The notes: generated by a model from the letters alone, not told the origin. A stretch of 64,000 nt of DNA from Micromonospora lupini (GCF_026342015.1 NZ_JAPENL010000001.1:2728001-2792000); one strand, 5' to 3'; counted from the first letter of the stretch, positions 48,998 to 57,251 are shown. Translations and numbers: made by a program.

Positions 48998-49972
48998 ATG
49001 ACCCGGGCCCCGGCGAACCTGTTGGCCGTCCGAAGTCTCCTTCTCACGCACCTCAACGTCGACTCGAACACCAACCGCCCGGCCGACCTGGAACCGGCGG
49101 AGGTCGGGATCGTCGGCGACCCGGCCCACCGGGGCGGCTACCACTGCGGATCAAACCGTGTGGTCACCGGCGACTACTCGGTGGTGGAGTCGTCGCGGGA
49201 CCGCAACGGCCTGACGCTCGACGCGGCGGCGTTGGACGTCGGCGGTTTCGAGGTCCGCTCCGGCGGTCGCACGCACACCCTGGCCAACTTCTCGCTCTGG
49301 TGTGTCGGCGAGTGCCAGCGCAACGCGCCGGACGCCCGCGACATCCGCGAGATCATCTACAGCCCCGACGGTACGACCGTGAAGCGGTGGGACCGGCTCG
49401 GCAAGCGCAGCACCGGTGACAGCTCGCACCGCTGGCACACCCACTTCAGCTTCTTCCGCGACGCGATCAAAGCCGGCCGCGACCAGCAGCCCCTGTTCCG
49501 TCGCTACCTCAACTCCATCGGACTTAACCAGCAGGGAGGTTCGCTGCTCATGTTCTGCAAGCAAGGCGACAAGGGCGAACACGTCCAGGCAATGCAGTAC
49601 AAACTTCAGCTCTGCGGGTTCTACACCGGCGAGCTTGACGGCGACTACGGGCCGAAGACCGCCGCCGCGGTGGCGGCGGCGCGCGCCTCGGTCGGGTCGA
49701 AGCAGGATGGCACTCAGTACGACGCGCACGCCATGGTGCAGATCGACCTGTGTTTCGCGCGCAAGTTCGGCCCTGCGGCTTCGCCCGGCCCCGCCGGTCC
49801 GCAGGGCAAGCAGGGCCCCGCCGGTCCCGCCGGTCCCGCCGGTCCCGCCGGTCCCGCCGGCCCGGCCGGGCCCATCGGGCCGCAAGGCTTGCCGGGCAAG
49901 CTGGAGCTGCCGTCGACGTTCTCGTTCATCGGGACCGTCGTTCCCGGTGAAGCGACCGAGCCTACGGGATGA
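48998..49972 (+). CDS. endolysin-like M15 peptidase with peptidoglycan-binding domain and collagen-like tail
   Basis: A 324-residue protein, GGCGGAGG upstream. Residues about 40-165 look like an M15-type peptidase: H49 in GGYHCGS, SSRDRNG and the final HRWHTHF (H147/H149) with D80 as candidate ligand. Residues 181-215 are a peptidoglycan-binding repeat ([20 protein letters not shown]). Residues about 253-290 are Gly-X-Y triplets (mostly GPA), a collagen-like stretch, followed by a short beta end. No signal peptide. It is placed as the lysis gene, but the trimer-forming tail also suits a virion-associated lysin. Confidence 0.8.
   Translation: MTRAPANLLAVRSLLLTHLNVDSNTNRPADLEPAEVGIVGDPAHRGGYHCGSNRVVTGDYSVVESSRDRNGLTLDAAALDVGGFEVRSGGRTHTLANFSLWCVGECQRNAPDARDIREIIYSPDGTTVKRWDRLGKRSTGDSSHRWHTHFSFFRDAIKAGRDQQPLFRRYLNSIGLNQQGGSLLMFCKQGDKGEHVQAMQYKLQLCGFYTGELDGDYGPKTAAAVAAARASVGSKQDGTQYDAHAMVQIDLCFARKFGPAASPGPAGPQGKQGPAGPAGPAGPAGPAGPAGPIGPQGLPGKLELPSTFSFIGTVVPGEATEPTG
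49785..49900 (+). repeat. 9-base tandem repeats encoding the collagen-like tail
   Basis: CCCGCCGGT and close variants are repeated in tandem, each giving Gly-Pro-Ala-type triplets. Such repeats expand and contract easily, so length may vary between isolates. Confidence 0.8.
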
Positions 49973-50436
49973 GCCCCCTGCGGCCGGTCCAGATCGCAAG
50001 CGGCCGGCACCCGTTCGAGGTGGCGGTCCTTGTCGCCGCCGTCGCCTGCGGCATCGCCCTCGTCGTCTTCGACCGCCGGCCCGCGTCCGTCAGCGCCGCC
50101 ATGCCCGCCACCGTGCAAACGCTCTGGGCGGCCGGGCTCATCACCGCCGGTGTGGTCGGCCTCGTCGGTGTGATCTGGCCGGGTGACCTCTCAACGTCGA
50201 TGGGCGTCGAGCTAATCGGCATGATCCTGCTCGGCACCGTCACCACCATGTACGCCATCGCGCTTTACTTCGTGTCCGGTGGGGCAGCCATCGCGGCTGG
50301 TGCGTTCGTTATCGCCGTCGCGGTCGCCTCGTGGGCCCGCTGCGTGCAGGTGGTCCGGGACCTACGCCGCGTCGGCCGCGCAGCCCAGAAGGGGCACACG
50401 GCGGACGTCCCTCTGCTCGTAGAGGGGGACCGATGA
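49969..50436 (+). CDS. four-helix membrane protein (possible holin)
   Basis: A 155-residue protein whose ATG overlaps the lysin stop. Four hydrophobic segments (about 18-35, 50-70, 80-105, 107-125) and a basic C-terminal tail. Position right after the lysin makes a lysis function plausible, though many phages carry other membrane proteins here. Confidence 0.6.
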   Translation: MSPLRPVQIASGRHPFEVAVLVAAVACGIALVVFDRRPASVSAAMPATVQTLWAAGLITAGVVGLVGVIWPGDLSTSMGVELIGMILLGTVTTMYAIALYFVSGGAAIAAGAFVIAVAVASWARCVQVVRDLRRVGRAAQKGHTADVPLLVEGDR

Positions 50437-50903
50437 TGGTGTGGGCCGTGATGGTGTGGGCCGCCGATGTGCCCCCGTCCGCCGGGGGTTCGTGGGTGCA
50501 GACCCTCATCACCGTCATCGGCCTACTCGGCGGGGCCGGCGGTCTAGCCGCCCTCGCGGCGACCCTCCTGCAACGCCGCAAGATCCGCGCGGACGCCGCC
50601 GACGTGATCACCGACACTGCGCTCACCCTCGTCGAGCCGCTACGTGGACGGGTCAACGAGTTGCAAGCCGAGGTGGCCGAGGCCAGGCGTGAGGCGACCG
50701 GCGCCCGGCAGCAAGCCGAGGCCGCCAACGCGGAGATCGGCGACCTGCGCAACGCGGTAAGGGAGCTGACGCACCTGCTGCTGCGGTGGCGCAACGCCGT
50801 CCTCGAAACCGCCGGCACCCCCGACCCTGGCGTTGCCCTGGCGCGGCTACGGGTGATGGTGTCCGCCGACCACAACGGCACGAACGGACACCGGCCCGGC
50901 TAG
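50433..50903 (+). CDS. membrane protein with coiled coil (holin-like)
   Basis: A 156-residue protein overlapping the previous gene by 4 bases. Hydrophobic N-terminal segment(s) ([13 protein letters not shown] and LITVIGLLGGAGGLAALAAT) are followed by a basic turn and a long heptad helix (VNELQAEVAEARREATGARQ). Typical of the second membrane protein in actinophage lysis cassettes. It is the last phage gene before the composition changes. Confidence 0.6.
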   Translation: MMVWAVMVWAADVPPSAGGSWVQTLITVIGLLGGAGGLAALAATLLQRRKIRADAADVITDTALTLVEPLRGRVNELQAEVAEARREATGARQQAEAANAEIGDLRNAVRELTHLLLRWRNAVLETAGTPDPGVALARLRVMVSADHNGTNGHRPG

Positions 50904-51535
50904 CGAGGCAGCTTTATCACAGCAGTACCGCAATGCGACCCAGTCTTGATCTTCAGAGGCAGGAATTGGCAGCACGGCATGGTTCGCCCAGCGATTGAGT
51001 TCGAGGTCTTTGACGGCACGACGGTGCCGCAGCGCCCAGAAGTTCCAGCATATACATGATGCCCGATACGTCCTGTGCAGGCAGAGACAGGATGGGTCAC
51101 CCGGATCGCAGTCCCACTCTTCGCCCAACAGCCAACCCGCAGCCTGCCGCTTGCTTCGGACCCGACCGAAGACCTTAGTCGCGCTCACACCGCGGGCCAG
51201 GCTCCCCGTGACAGGTTTGGTTCGGGAGGGCGACTGACACCGCTTGTGGCACCGGAAGGTGACCATAGGGAGCGACCCCGCGGGAAACGGCGGCGGGGTT
51301 GGATCGGACGTTTGCGCAGGCGTGGCAAAACCTTCTTCTGGTACGCGAGTCACCCTTAACAATCGGGGCACCGGAAATTTCAATATCGAACCGATCCGCT
51401 CGATGCCGTTCATGTTGTCTCAACTGAGCAATGACAGAAAGAAAACTGCCAATACGCACTTAAAGCGATTCTCGACCTTTAGATTGAATAAGCAAAGTTT
51501 GCCCAAAACTTCTGGAATGTACTGTTAGTGAGATT
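50904..51535. other. gene-poor transition region
   Basis: About 630 bases without a convincing gene. Open frames exist on both strands, but none has a ribosome binding site plus family resemblance. A stretch of about 55 codons on the plus strand (50894-51061) is protein-like in composition but lacks a start, suggesting a decayed remnant. GC content falls steadily rightward, becoming clearly AT-richer from about 51350. Confidence 0.6.
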
Positions 51536-51543
51536 TATTGACG

Positions 51544-51571
51544 TTGACTTCGATGGGTGCCCCGCTGTAAG
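51544..51571 (+). promoter_or_regulatory. putative promoter of the secreted I36 gene
   Basis: TTGACT (51544-51549) and TGTAAG (51566-51571) are 16 bases apart in an AT-richer stretch, about 40 bases before the ribosome binding site of the 51621 gene. Other TTG-type hexamers nearby make the assignment tentative. Confidence 0.35.
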
Positions 51572-51620
51572 TTGCGAATTGCACTTGCTGCTAGTTCTAA
51601 TCCACGGGGAAGGTGTCACC

Positions 51621-52301
51621 TTGTCAAAACCTGTATTTCGGCTTGCTAAAGTCGTGGCGGCTGCTCTATCCACTGCCTGCCTATCTCTACTCATGACCGC
51701 AGTGCCTAGTAGCGCCGCTCCGACAGTGTCGAGTAGCGCCGCCCCGATCTCGACGAACAGCTACGACTGGCAGTCGTCGACGGTCGCACCTACCGCAGAA
51801 CAATTGGCGGCCGGCATCGCGGACGTCTTGAAGCGGACGCCGGGATCCCGTCAGATTAGTCAAGCAGAAGTTGAACTAGCCCCTGGATTGGTACTGCGGC
51901 TACCGCAAGCCAGCGGCGGGGCAAGAATGATGTCGGACCCATGTCCGAGCCTCTATATGTGCGCCTATGCAAATCGCCAGTACGGTGACCCGAGCCTGAA
52001 CTTCACCACATGTGGCAGGGAATGGAACTTGGGCAACTACGCCTATCCGGGCGGCGGCGTTTGGAATGACAAGATTTCCTCCGTCAACAACCAGCAGAGT
52101 AGTGGAACCTGGGGCTTCTTCTTCAATCACCTGGGCAACAACAATTGGACTAAGATCCTGTCAGTCGCAGCTGGCACAAAACGAGCAAACTTGGCGCTAG
52201 ACGCCGACGAGTCGACTGGCATTGGTAACGTCAACGACAAGATCGACGGTGTCCATGTCTGTGGCCCCGTTCGTTCACCATGGACGCCAAACTACCCGTG
52301 A
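51621..52301 (+). CDS. secreted peptidase inhibitor family I36-like protein
   Basis: A 226-residue product. TTG 51621 is preferred over GTG 51528 because GGGGAAGG lies 6 bases before it and it places a signal peptide at the N-terminus (basic start, hydrophobic VVAAALSTACLSLLMTA, cleavage after about SSA). The mature part ends in a beta/gamma-crystallin-like domain with paired cysteines (CPSLYMCAYANRQYGDP, WNDKISSVNNQQSSG), as in I36/SMPI inhibitors. Exported, probably with disulfides. The lower GC and lone position mark it as cargo. Confidence 0.72.
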   Translation: MSKPVFRLAKVVAAALSTACLSLLMTAVPSSAAPTVSSSAAPISTNSYDWQSSTVAPTAEQLAAGIADVLKRTPGSRQISQAEVELAPGLVLRLPQASGGARMMSDPCPSLYMCAYANRQYGDPSLNFTTCGREWNLGNYAYPGGGVWNDKISSVNNQQSSGTWGFFFNHLGNNNWTKILSVAAGTKRANLALDADESTGIGNVNDKIDGVHVCGPVRSPWTPNYP

Positions 52302-52311
52302 CGTTGGAACA

Positions 52312-52359
52312 CCGGCAGGCGTGTCCGGAGAGTGTCTCCGGACACGCCTGCCGGCTTTT
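52312..52359. terminator. strong terminator between convergent cargo genes
   Basis: A perfect 19-bp inverted repeat starting CCGGCAGGCGTGTCC, with a 5-base loop and TTTT on the plus-strand side, lies 10 bases after the I36 gene stop and 8 bases from the end of the leftward gene. The best hairpin of the window. Confidence 0.9.
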
Positions 52360-52367
52360 GCCGAGTG

Positions 52368-53000
52368 TCAGGAAGATCCCTTGGGGGCCGGTGTAGGCGC
52401 AGCAGGAGACGTGGTGTCGCTGGCTTTCGAAGGTAGCGACGAGGTGCTTGGACGTGGGGGAGCCACCTGGAGACCAACGGATCCACAGGCCTCTGGGGCG
52501 TTTCCAAACTTATCGCCATCTAGAACGTAGACCAGTTTTCCGCCAGAGGGCTGGTCTGGTGCCTGTGTTGCAGCGGTCGGTCTGCCGATTACGCAGTAGA
52601 ACAAATTCCGCGGCGCTTTGTCGCCGAAAGATCGATGCCATACTCTGCGGCACGCATCAGCCGGCCGCTCTCCTTCACGAAGGGTCGTATCCGTTTGCTT
52701 TTGGAGGCCTGCGGTGGAACACACAAAGGCCGAATCAGAGGCGGGCAGGTACTCGGGCGAGGCAACTGGAGCGTCGTAACGGGCGATCGCCGCAGTAGCC
52801 CCGCCAGCGATCAGCACCCCCAAGGTTGTGGCTACGAGCATCGCGCGTCGCGATGGACGACGGCGCCGAGCAGGCCCTCGTTCTGCAGCAAGCACGTCGT
52901 TCAAAACTGCCCGCCCATCTTCACTGCTGACAAATCCATTAGACGGTTCCGGCCTGGAGTTGATCAGGAGTTGCTCCACCTGACCCTTTGAAATTTTCAA
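52368..53000 (-). CDS. membrane protein encoded with the ECF sigma factor (anti-sigma candidate)
   Basis: A 210-residue leftward product. A cytoplasmic helical N-terminus of about 50 residues, one transmembrane helix (AMLVATTLGVLIAGGATAA), and an extracytoplasmic part with four cysteines, ending in a Pro/Ser/Thr-rich tail. This layout and the 4-base overlap with the sigma gene are those of membrane anti-sigma factors, although no zinc-binding HxxxCxxC motif is present in the N-terminus. Confidence 0.65.
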   Translation of the reverse strand: MKISKGQVEQLLINSRPEPSNGFVSSEDGRAVLNDVLAAERGPARRRRPSRRAMLVATTLGVLIAGGATAAIARYDAPVASPEYLPASDSAFVCSTAGLQKQTDTTLREGERPADACRRVWHRSFGDKAPRNLFYCVIGRPTAATQAPDQPSGGKLVYVLDGDKFGNAPEACGSVGLQVAPPRPSTSSLPSKASDTTSPAAPTPAPKGSS

Positions 53001-53578
53001 CGCATTACTCCTGCTTGAAGATGGTCTGCAATCGAACGGGCGTCTAATCCATTCTCAATGACCTGCGCTTGCACCGCTTCAGCGAATCTGCGCTTCGCTC
53101 GGTGCAAACGGACAGCGAAGGCCGCTTGACTACATCCCGCTGCGTGTGCCGCATCCCTTCCTGTCAGGTCATACCAGTAACGAAGCCACAGAACTTCGCG
53201 ATCCGCCTCGCTGAGGTTGCCCAGCGCGGTTATCACCTTGCGACGCTCGACGATACCGTCCGCCTGATCATCAAGGTGCTCGTCTGGGTATTCCCGTAGG
53301 CGTTGGTGCAACGCAATCCAATCAGCTGCCTGCCGTCTTTCGGTGGCAATGACGCGCCGTGCGACCCCGAATAGCCATGGACGTTCTTCTCCAAGGCGGA
53401 TCGAGTCGAGCCGACGCCACGCCACCGCGAAAACCTCACTCACGACGTCGTTAGCGGCTTCAGCGGTCACCTTGTTTCTGGCGTATGCATGTATCGCGTT
53501 CCCATGCTGAAGAAACAGGTCGGTCAGCCGCTGTCGATCTGCTGCTGCTGAGGCAGCGCGGTTCCGTTCGGCGTGCAC
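52997..53578 (-). CDS. ECF-type RNA polymerase sigma factor
   Basis: A 193-residue leftward product from GTG 53578, with GGAGG 4 bases upstream. Region 2 is LFLQHGNAIHAYARNKV then NDVVSEVFAVAWRRLD and RPWLFGVARRVI; region 4 is LSEADREVLWLRYWYDLTG then AAFAVRLHRAKRRF. Both domains are complete and regions 1 and 3 absent, so it is a true ECF factor. It probably directs transcription of its own operon and perhaps other cargo under membrane-derived signals. Confidence 0.9.
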   Translation of the reverse strand: MHAERNRAASAAADRQRLTDLFLQHGNAIHAYARNKVTAEAANDVVSEVFAVAWRRLDSIRLGEERPWLFGVARRVIATERRQAADWIALHQRLREYPDEHLDDQADGIVERRKVITALGNLSEADREVLWLRYWYDLTGRDAAHAAGCSQAAFAVRLHRAKRRFAEAVQAQVIENGLDARSIADHLQAGVMR

Positions 53579-53708
53579 TATGCCTCCAGGGATGCGTCTG
53601 CATGTACTTGCTCCGAACCTCGGACTCTCTTACACCCCCACGACGTCGATCCTCCTGCCCCCGTCGTGGCGTGACAGCGGAACCGGGCGTGTACTGGCCC
53701 GAGGTGGC

Positions 53709-54086
53709 CTAGCGGGCTCCTGGCCCGAAGTACGGGGCGGCGTCGACATCGCTGTGGGGCGGCCACTGCTGCACGTCCCCGCACACCCCGCAGGTCCACG
53801 TCCGGTGCAGCCCTGAAGGGCTGCACGAGCACGCTGCCGTGCCCAACGCCACCCGGCCGGGCTTGAGCGGGTGCCGATCGGCCCCGGCGCATGTCTGCGG
53901 GATGGCCTCCTGCCACACCACCACCTTCAGGGTGGGGTCGAGCACCGCCCGATGGGCGGCCCGCCCGCAGTCCCGGCACGCCGGCACCAGCTGCTGCCAC
54001 GGCTGCACGATCCCGTGCACCGGGCACGCGTACTGGCCCGGCCGGGCCTTGATCTGCCCCCAGTCGACCTGCCCTGGCTCGTCCAC
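53709..54086 (-). CDS. hypothetical Cys/His-rich protein
   Basis: A 125-residue leftward product from GTG 54086; no strong ribosome binding site, so the start is uncertain. Several candidate zinc ligands: CPVHG, CRDCG, and the final CGVCGDVQQW. High GC again, unlike the sigma operon next to it. Diverges from the holin-like gene at 54184. No family recognised. Confidence 0.55.
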   Translation of the reverse strand: MDEPGQVDWGQIKARPGQYACPVHGIVQPWQQLVPACRDCGRAAHRAVLDPTLKVVVWQEAIPQTCAGADRHPLKPGRVALGTAACSCSPSGLHRTWTCGVCGDVQQWPPHSDVDAAPYFGPGAR

Positions 54087-54183
54087 GCCCGGCAGCGTAC
54101 CCGCCCACCCGTGTCCGCCCGGCCGCCCTCGCTCAGGGCCGCCGGGCTTCTTCCTGTCTGCCCTTGCATCCCCGGGAGGGGTC

Positions 54184-54621
54184 ATGTCCGTGCCCACCAA
54201 CCTGCCCGCGAAGGTCACGATCTTCGGCCGGGAACCCGCCGTGCTGATCATGGCCGCCGCGTCGGTCCTCGCCCTGTTCGTCGCCTTCGGCGCGGACTTC
54301 CTCACCGCCAAGCAGGCCGGGGCAGCCGAAGCAGTCTTGGCCGCCGCCGCGTCCACCTGGCTCGCCTTCAAGGTTCGGCCGCTCGCCCCAACGCTGTTCG
54401 TCGGCCTGATCACCACGTGCGCCACCCTCGCCGCCGCGTACGGCTTCGAACTCAATCAGGAACAGGTCGGCTCTATCACTGCCGCGTCGATCGCCCTGAT
54501 GACCGCCCTCGTCATCCGCCCGCAGTCCACGCCGACGGCGGACCCCCGCACCATCGACGGCGTTGTAGTTGCCGGTGACGTCCGTATGGCCTACGTACGG
54601 CCCACGTCCCGGTTGCGCTGA
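54184..54621 (+). CDS. phage holin-like membrane protein
   Basis: A 146-residue protein with CGGGAGGGG upstream. Four hydrophobic segments in pairs (AVLIMAAASVLALFVAFG, AEAVLAAAASTWLAFKV, LFVGLITTCATLAAAYGF, ITAASIALMTALVIRP) and a basic C-terminus match small holin-like proteins of actinomycete prophages. It is separated from the lysin by the cargo segment, so the cargo may have landed within the lysis region. Confidence 0.62.
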   Translation: MSVPTNLPAKVTIFGREPAVLIMAAASVLALFVAFGADFLTAKQAGAAEAVLAAAASTWLAFKVRPLAPTLFVGLITTCATLAAAYGFELNQEQVGSITAASIALMTALVIRPQSTPTADPRTIDGVVVAGDVRMAYVRPTSRLR

Positions 54622-54716
54622 TCACTTCTGGTAGCCGGCTGATCGCCGCTGGTATGAGGCGACCCCTGCTCGGCGGTAAACTGGACGAGGACCGCTCCTG
54701 AGAAAAGTTGATCCTG

Positions 54717-54752
54717 CGCCCCGCTCACCCTCACGGGTGGGCGGGGCGTTTT
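54717..54752 (+). terminator. intrinsic terminator at the phage/AICE-like junction
   Basis: CGCCCCGCTCACCC pairs with GGGTGGGCGGGGCG (one G-T), 4-base loop, then TTTT. An AAAA stretch about 10 bases upstream could let it act in reverse as well. It ends rightward transcription about 100 bases after the holin-like gene. Confidence 0.85.
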
Positions 54753-54765
54753 GGTCGTCCTGGGC

Positions 54766-55038
54766 TCAACGGCGGCGGCCGGCAAGCTCACGGCGGAACG
54801 CCTCCAACCGGGGCCGGCTCCACTCCCGCAGCTCGCAACCCTGCGGGGTGCATTGGTGGCAGGCGCGGTCGTTGCGGTGCAGGTCCTCGATCATGCTCGC
54901 GACGACCAGGTCACCGGCTGGTGCGTGCCGGTCAGGGCAGCCGCACGGCTCCCTCCGGCCGTCGACGACCACCACCCCAGCGCAGTCGTGCCCCAGATCC
55001 AAGGGCCGGCCGGACCGGCAGCCCGCGCACCACTGCAT
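54766..55038 (-). CDS. Cys-rich protein of the AICE-like operon
   Basis: A 90-residue leftward product whose ATG overlaps the upstream stop (ATGA). Cys pairs CAGC, CGC, CHQCTPQGC suggest one or two zinc sites. Last gene of a coupled four-gene operon; function unknown. Confidence 0.6.
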   Translation of the reverse strand: MQWCAGCRSGRPLDLGHDCAGVVVVDGRREPCGCPDRHAPAGDLVVASMIEDLHRNDRACHQCTPQGCELREWSRPRLEAFRRELAGRRR

Positions 55039-55253
55039 CACGCCGCCCGGGTCAACAGGTTCGGCACGTACGGCGGCTCCCCCACGACTTCGAGGTAGTA
55101 GGCCGCGTTGCCTCGGGCTGTACACGCGGCCACGCGGCAGATGGGGCACCGGTCAGGGCTCGGCCAATGATCGTCAACGATCGCTTTCGCGGTTCGGATC
55201 ATCTGCGTGCGCAGATCACCCAGATCGTCGAAGAACGGCCCGCCGTCGGTCAT
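55038..55253 (-). CDS. small CxxC protein of the AICE-like operon
   Basis: A 71-residue leftward product, ATGA overlap with the upstream gene. A helical start (LGDLRTQMIRTAKAIVDDHW) and CPICRVAAC knuckle. Similar small frames occur in conjugative element operons of actinomycetes. Function unknown. Confidence 0.55.
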   Translation of the reverse strand: MTDGGPFFDDLGDLRTQMIRTAKAIVDDHWPSPDRCPICRVAACTARGNAAYYLEVVGEPPYVPNLLTRAA

Positions 55254-55606
55254 TTGCCCACCTGCCGATCCTTCACCGGCCGCCGACGGCGTGGCTGAGC
55301 GGCCGGCGCTGTCTTGTCCGGCCCCTCCGGCGCCACCCGGGCAGCGGGGCGGGACCACGCGACGATCCGCTGATACAGCTCCTCCGGCGGCGTGCCAGGA
55401 AGGTCGACTGCCGCGTCGTAGTAGTAGCCGGCCAAGCTCATGGCCAGGCCCTGTGCGTCTCCCCTGTACAGCTCCGACAGGTTCACTTTCGCTGGCGCGC
55501 ACGGCCACGGCTGCTCGCACACAAGGCAATCCCAACCCGGCTTGGTGGGTGCGTGCTCGATCGGTTTCTGCGGGCTGAGGCCGGCCATGACCGGGGGCCG
55601 GGTCAC
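55250..55606 (-). CDS. AICE-associated conserved protein (often mis-annotated as flavin reductase)
   Basis: A 118-residue leftward product. The block H-x-PTKPGWDCLVCEQPWPCAPAK followed by a helical domain with YYYDAAVDLPGTPPEELYQR is the signature of a protein family found in AICEs and related plasmids, commonly labelled flavin reductase although it lacks a flavin-binding fold. The CxxC-x5-C cluster suggests zinc. GTG 55606 is supported by a GTGA overlap with the upstream gene. It is good evidence that the right part is AICE-like. Confidence 0.72.
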   Translation of the reverse strand: MTRPPVMAGLSPQKPIEHAPTKPGWDCLVCEQPWPCAPAKVNLSELYRGDAQGLAMSLAGYYYDAAVDLPGTPPEELYQRIVAWSRPAARVAPEGPDKTAPAAQPRRRRPVKDRQVGK

Positions 55607-55782
55607 CTCGGTCGCCCCGACGATCGGTGGTCGCTGTCGGAGTCAGGTGCCGAGGGCGGATCCGCTTCGTCGTCGGCGCGGTGGTCGGGTAGAGCCCCGG
55701 CGCGGTTCCCGTAGAGGGTCGCGGGTCCGGTCCGGTCCAAAGGTCCCGGCTCTGCTCTGCGCCACCACCTGAACAGCTTCAC
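55603..55782 (-). CDS. short hypothetical protein, first gene of the operon
   Basis: A 59-residue product from GTG 55782, with CAGGAGGG 7 bases upstream. It starts with KLFRWWRRAEPGPLDRTG and ends in an acidic Asp/Ser-rich tail. It leads the coupled four-gene leftward operon. No family recognised. Confidence 0.5.
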   Translation of the reverse strand: MKLFRWWRRAEPGPLDRTGPATLYGNRAGALPDHRADDEADPPSAPDSDSDHRSSGRPR

Positions 55783-56045
55783 CGCGCCGCCCTCCTGCCA
55801 GAAGGGTGGGGGCGATCTCCTCCCAGGCGGGAGGTGTGGACCGCTGACGATCGCCCCCACCCGGAATGGGTGGGGGCGACGACGGTGCACGCACACCACG
55901 CCGGATGCGGGTAGACGCACCGTCGTCGCCCCGGTCGGTCGATACCGTGTCGGGGGGACCGGTTCGGACGACCTGCAACAGACCGTAAGGCGGCGGTCAC
56001 GCAGCCGGCGTCACGGCGTGGGGGACTACCCCGCAGCGGGGTACC
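55783..56045. repeat. inverted-repeat array between two leftward units
   Basis: A gene-free 263-base stretch. GGGTGGGGGCGA occurs twice directly (about 55815 and 55869) and its complement once (55851-55864), making a tight 10-bp hairpin. A perfect 16-bp inverted repeat starting GGGGCGACGACGGTGC pairs 55873-55888 with 55917-55932 (28-base loop). CCCCGC/GCGGGG follows at 56031-56043. Candidate transfer (clt-like) site, replication origin or regulator-binding region; the operon promoter must also lie here. Confidence 0.6.
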
Positions 56046-57251
56046 TCAGACCACGCCCACCCGCTCGGCGAGGACCCGCAGGTCCGCCCGGGTGGTGGGG
56101 GTTTCCCGGATCAGCAGCTCCCGCACTGTGGAGCGCATCAGCAGGTTCAGGCGGGACTCCTCCGGTGACTCCCGGTCGGCGCGCAGCAGCATCGTGATCG
56201 ACGCCAGGTCGTCGCGCTTCGACGCGTACGCCCGCGCGAGGTGCGTCAGGTGCGAGTGCCGGCGCTCGATGCTCGGCGACCGTTCGATGTCGACGCGCTC
56301 CCCGATGCGCAGGGCCTCCCCCGGCCGGGACAACTCGAGAACGGCGGCGGCGCGGTGGATCTGCACGTTCGTCGGCCCGAAGAAGATGTGGTGGTGCTCG
56401 GTTTCGCCGGTGCGGCGGGCGATCTCGTCGGCCCGGTCCAGCACCGCCAGCGTTCGCCGTTCGTCGCGGGAACGCGCGTACTGGATGGACAGGAGCAGGT
56501 GCAGGCCGCCGAGGACGGACAGGCGCACCGGGTCGCCGTCGCCGGCCCGTTCGAGGTCAGCGATGGCCTGCCGGCACATCTCCACCGACTCTTCGGTGTG
56601 CCCCCGGTTGGACAGCACCTGGCCCATGTTCCACGCGCTGGCGGCCCGGTACGACGGGTCGTCGGCCTCGTACGCCGCGGTGAGCGCCCGGTCGGCGGCC
56701 AGCACGGCGATGTCGTTCGCGCCGACCCGCTTCGCATACGCGCGCACGAGCAGGTACAGGTCTGCGGTGACCCGCTGCGCGTGCCGCCGCTCCGCGCCGT
56801 CGAGGCCGACGGCGACCGCCCGCGCCGAGTGGACCAGCTCCGGCAACACCGGAGCCGTGTACGTGTACCGCTGCCGCGACTGGTACCAGGTCGTCCACGC
56901 CAGCCGTACCCCCGCGTCGAGCTCTCGCAGCGACGGCACCTGGTCGACGACGGGCGCGTACGAGTGCATGGCCGCGCGCAGCGGCCGGACGCTGTCGTGT
57001 TCGGCGGGGTCGTCGGGCATCGCCCCTATCGGCAGCCCGGTGAGCCGGTACAGGTCACGGACCCGCAGGATGCGGGCGATGTCGATCCAGTCGCCGAGGC
57101 TGTTGACCGAGCGTTCGCCGGATTCCCATTTCCGCCAGGCGGAGACGGTGACGCCCTTGAGCTGGGCGGCGACCTCTTGGGTGAGGCCGGCGCGCTGCCG
57201 GTACAGCTTGATCCGCTTGCCCGGGGGCATCGGGTCGTCGACAAGCTCCAT
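56046..57251 (-). CDS. XRE-family regulator with TPR-like domain
   Basis: A 401-residue leftward product; ATG 57251 has AGGAGG 6 bases upstream, an earlier in-frame codon does not. Residues 1-70 form a Cro/C1-type HTH (IKLYRQRAGLTQEVAAQLKG, TVSAWRKWESGER). The rest is helical repeats (about 100-390) like TPR regulators that bind peptides or effectors. Such proteins accompany AICEs and actinomycete prophages as transfer or lysogeny regulators. The adjacent repeat array is a natural target. Confidence 0.82.
   Translation of the reverse strand: MELVDDPMPPGKRIKLYRQRAGLTQEVAAQLKGVTVSAWRKWESGERSVNSLGDWIDIARILRVRDLYRLTGLPIGAMPDDPAEHDSVRPLRAAMHSYAPVVDQVPSLRELDAGVRLAWTTWYQSRQRYTYTAPVLPELVHSARAVAVGLDGAERRHAQRVTADLYLLVRAYAKRVGANDIAVLAADRALTAAYEADDPSYRAASAWNMGQVLSNRGHTEESVEMCRQAIADLERAGDGDPVRLSVLGGLHLLLSIQYARSRDERRTLAVLDRADEIARRTGETEHHHIFFGPTNVQIHRAAAVLELSRPGEALRIGERVDIERSPSIERRHSHLTHLARAYASKRDDLASITMLLRADRESPEESRLNLLMRSTVRELLIRETPTTRADLRVLAERVGVV

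Noticed and set aside
49785..49900. CRISPR-like short repeats
   Set aside because: They are contiguous 9-base codon repeats for Gly-Pro-Ala with no spacers.
50847..51413. 188-codon minus-strand frame in the transition region
   Set aside because: No ribosome binding site, mixed Cys/Trp/Arg-rich composition and no recognisable motif; it also runs under the end of the 50433 gene.
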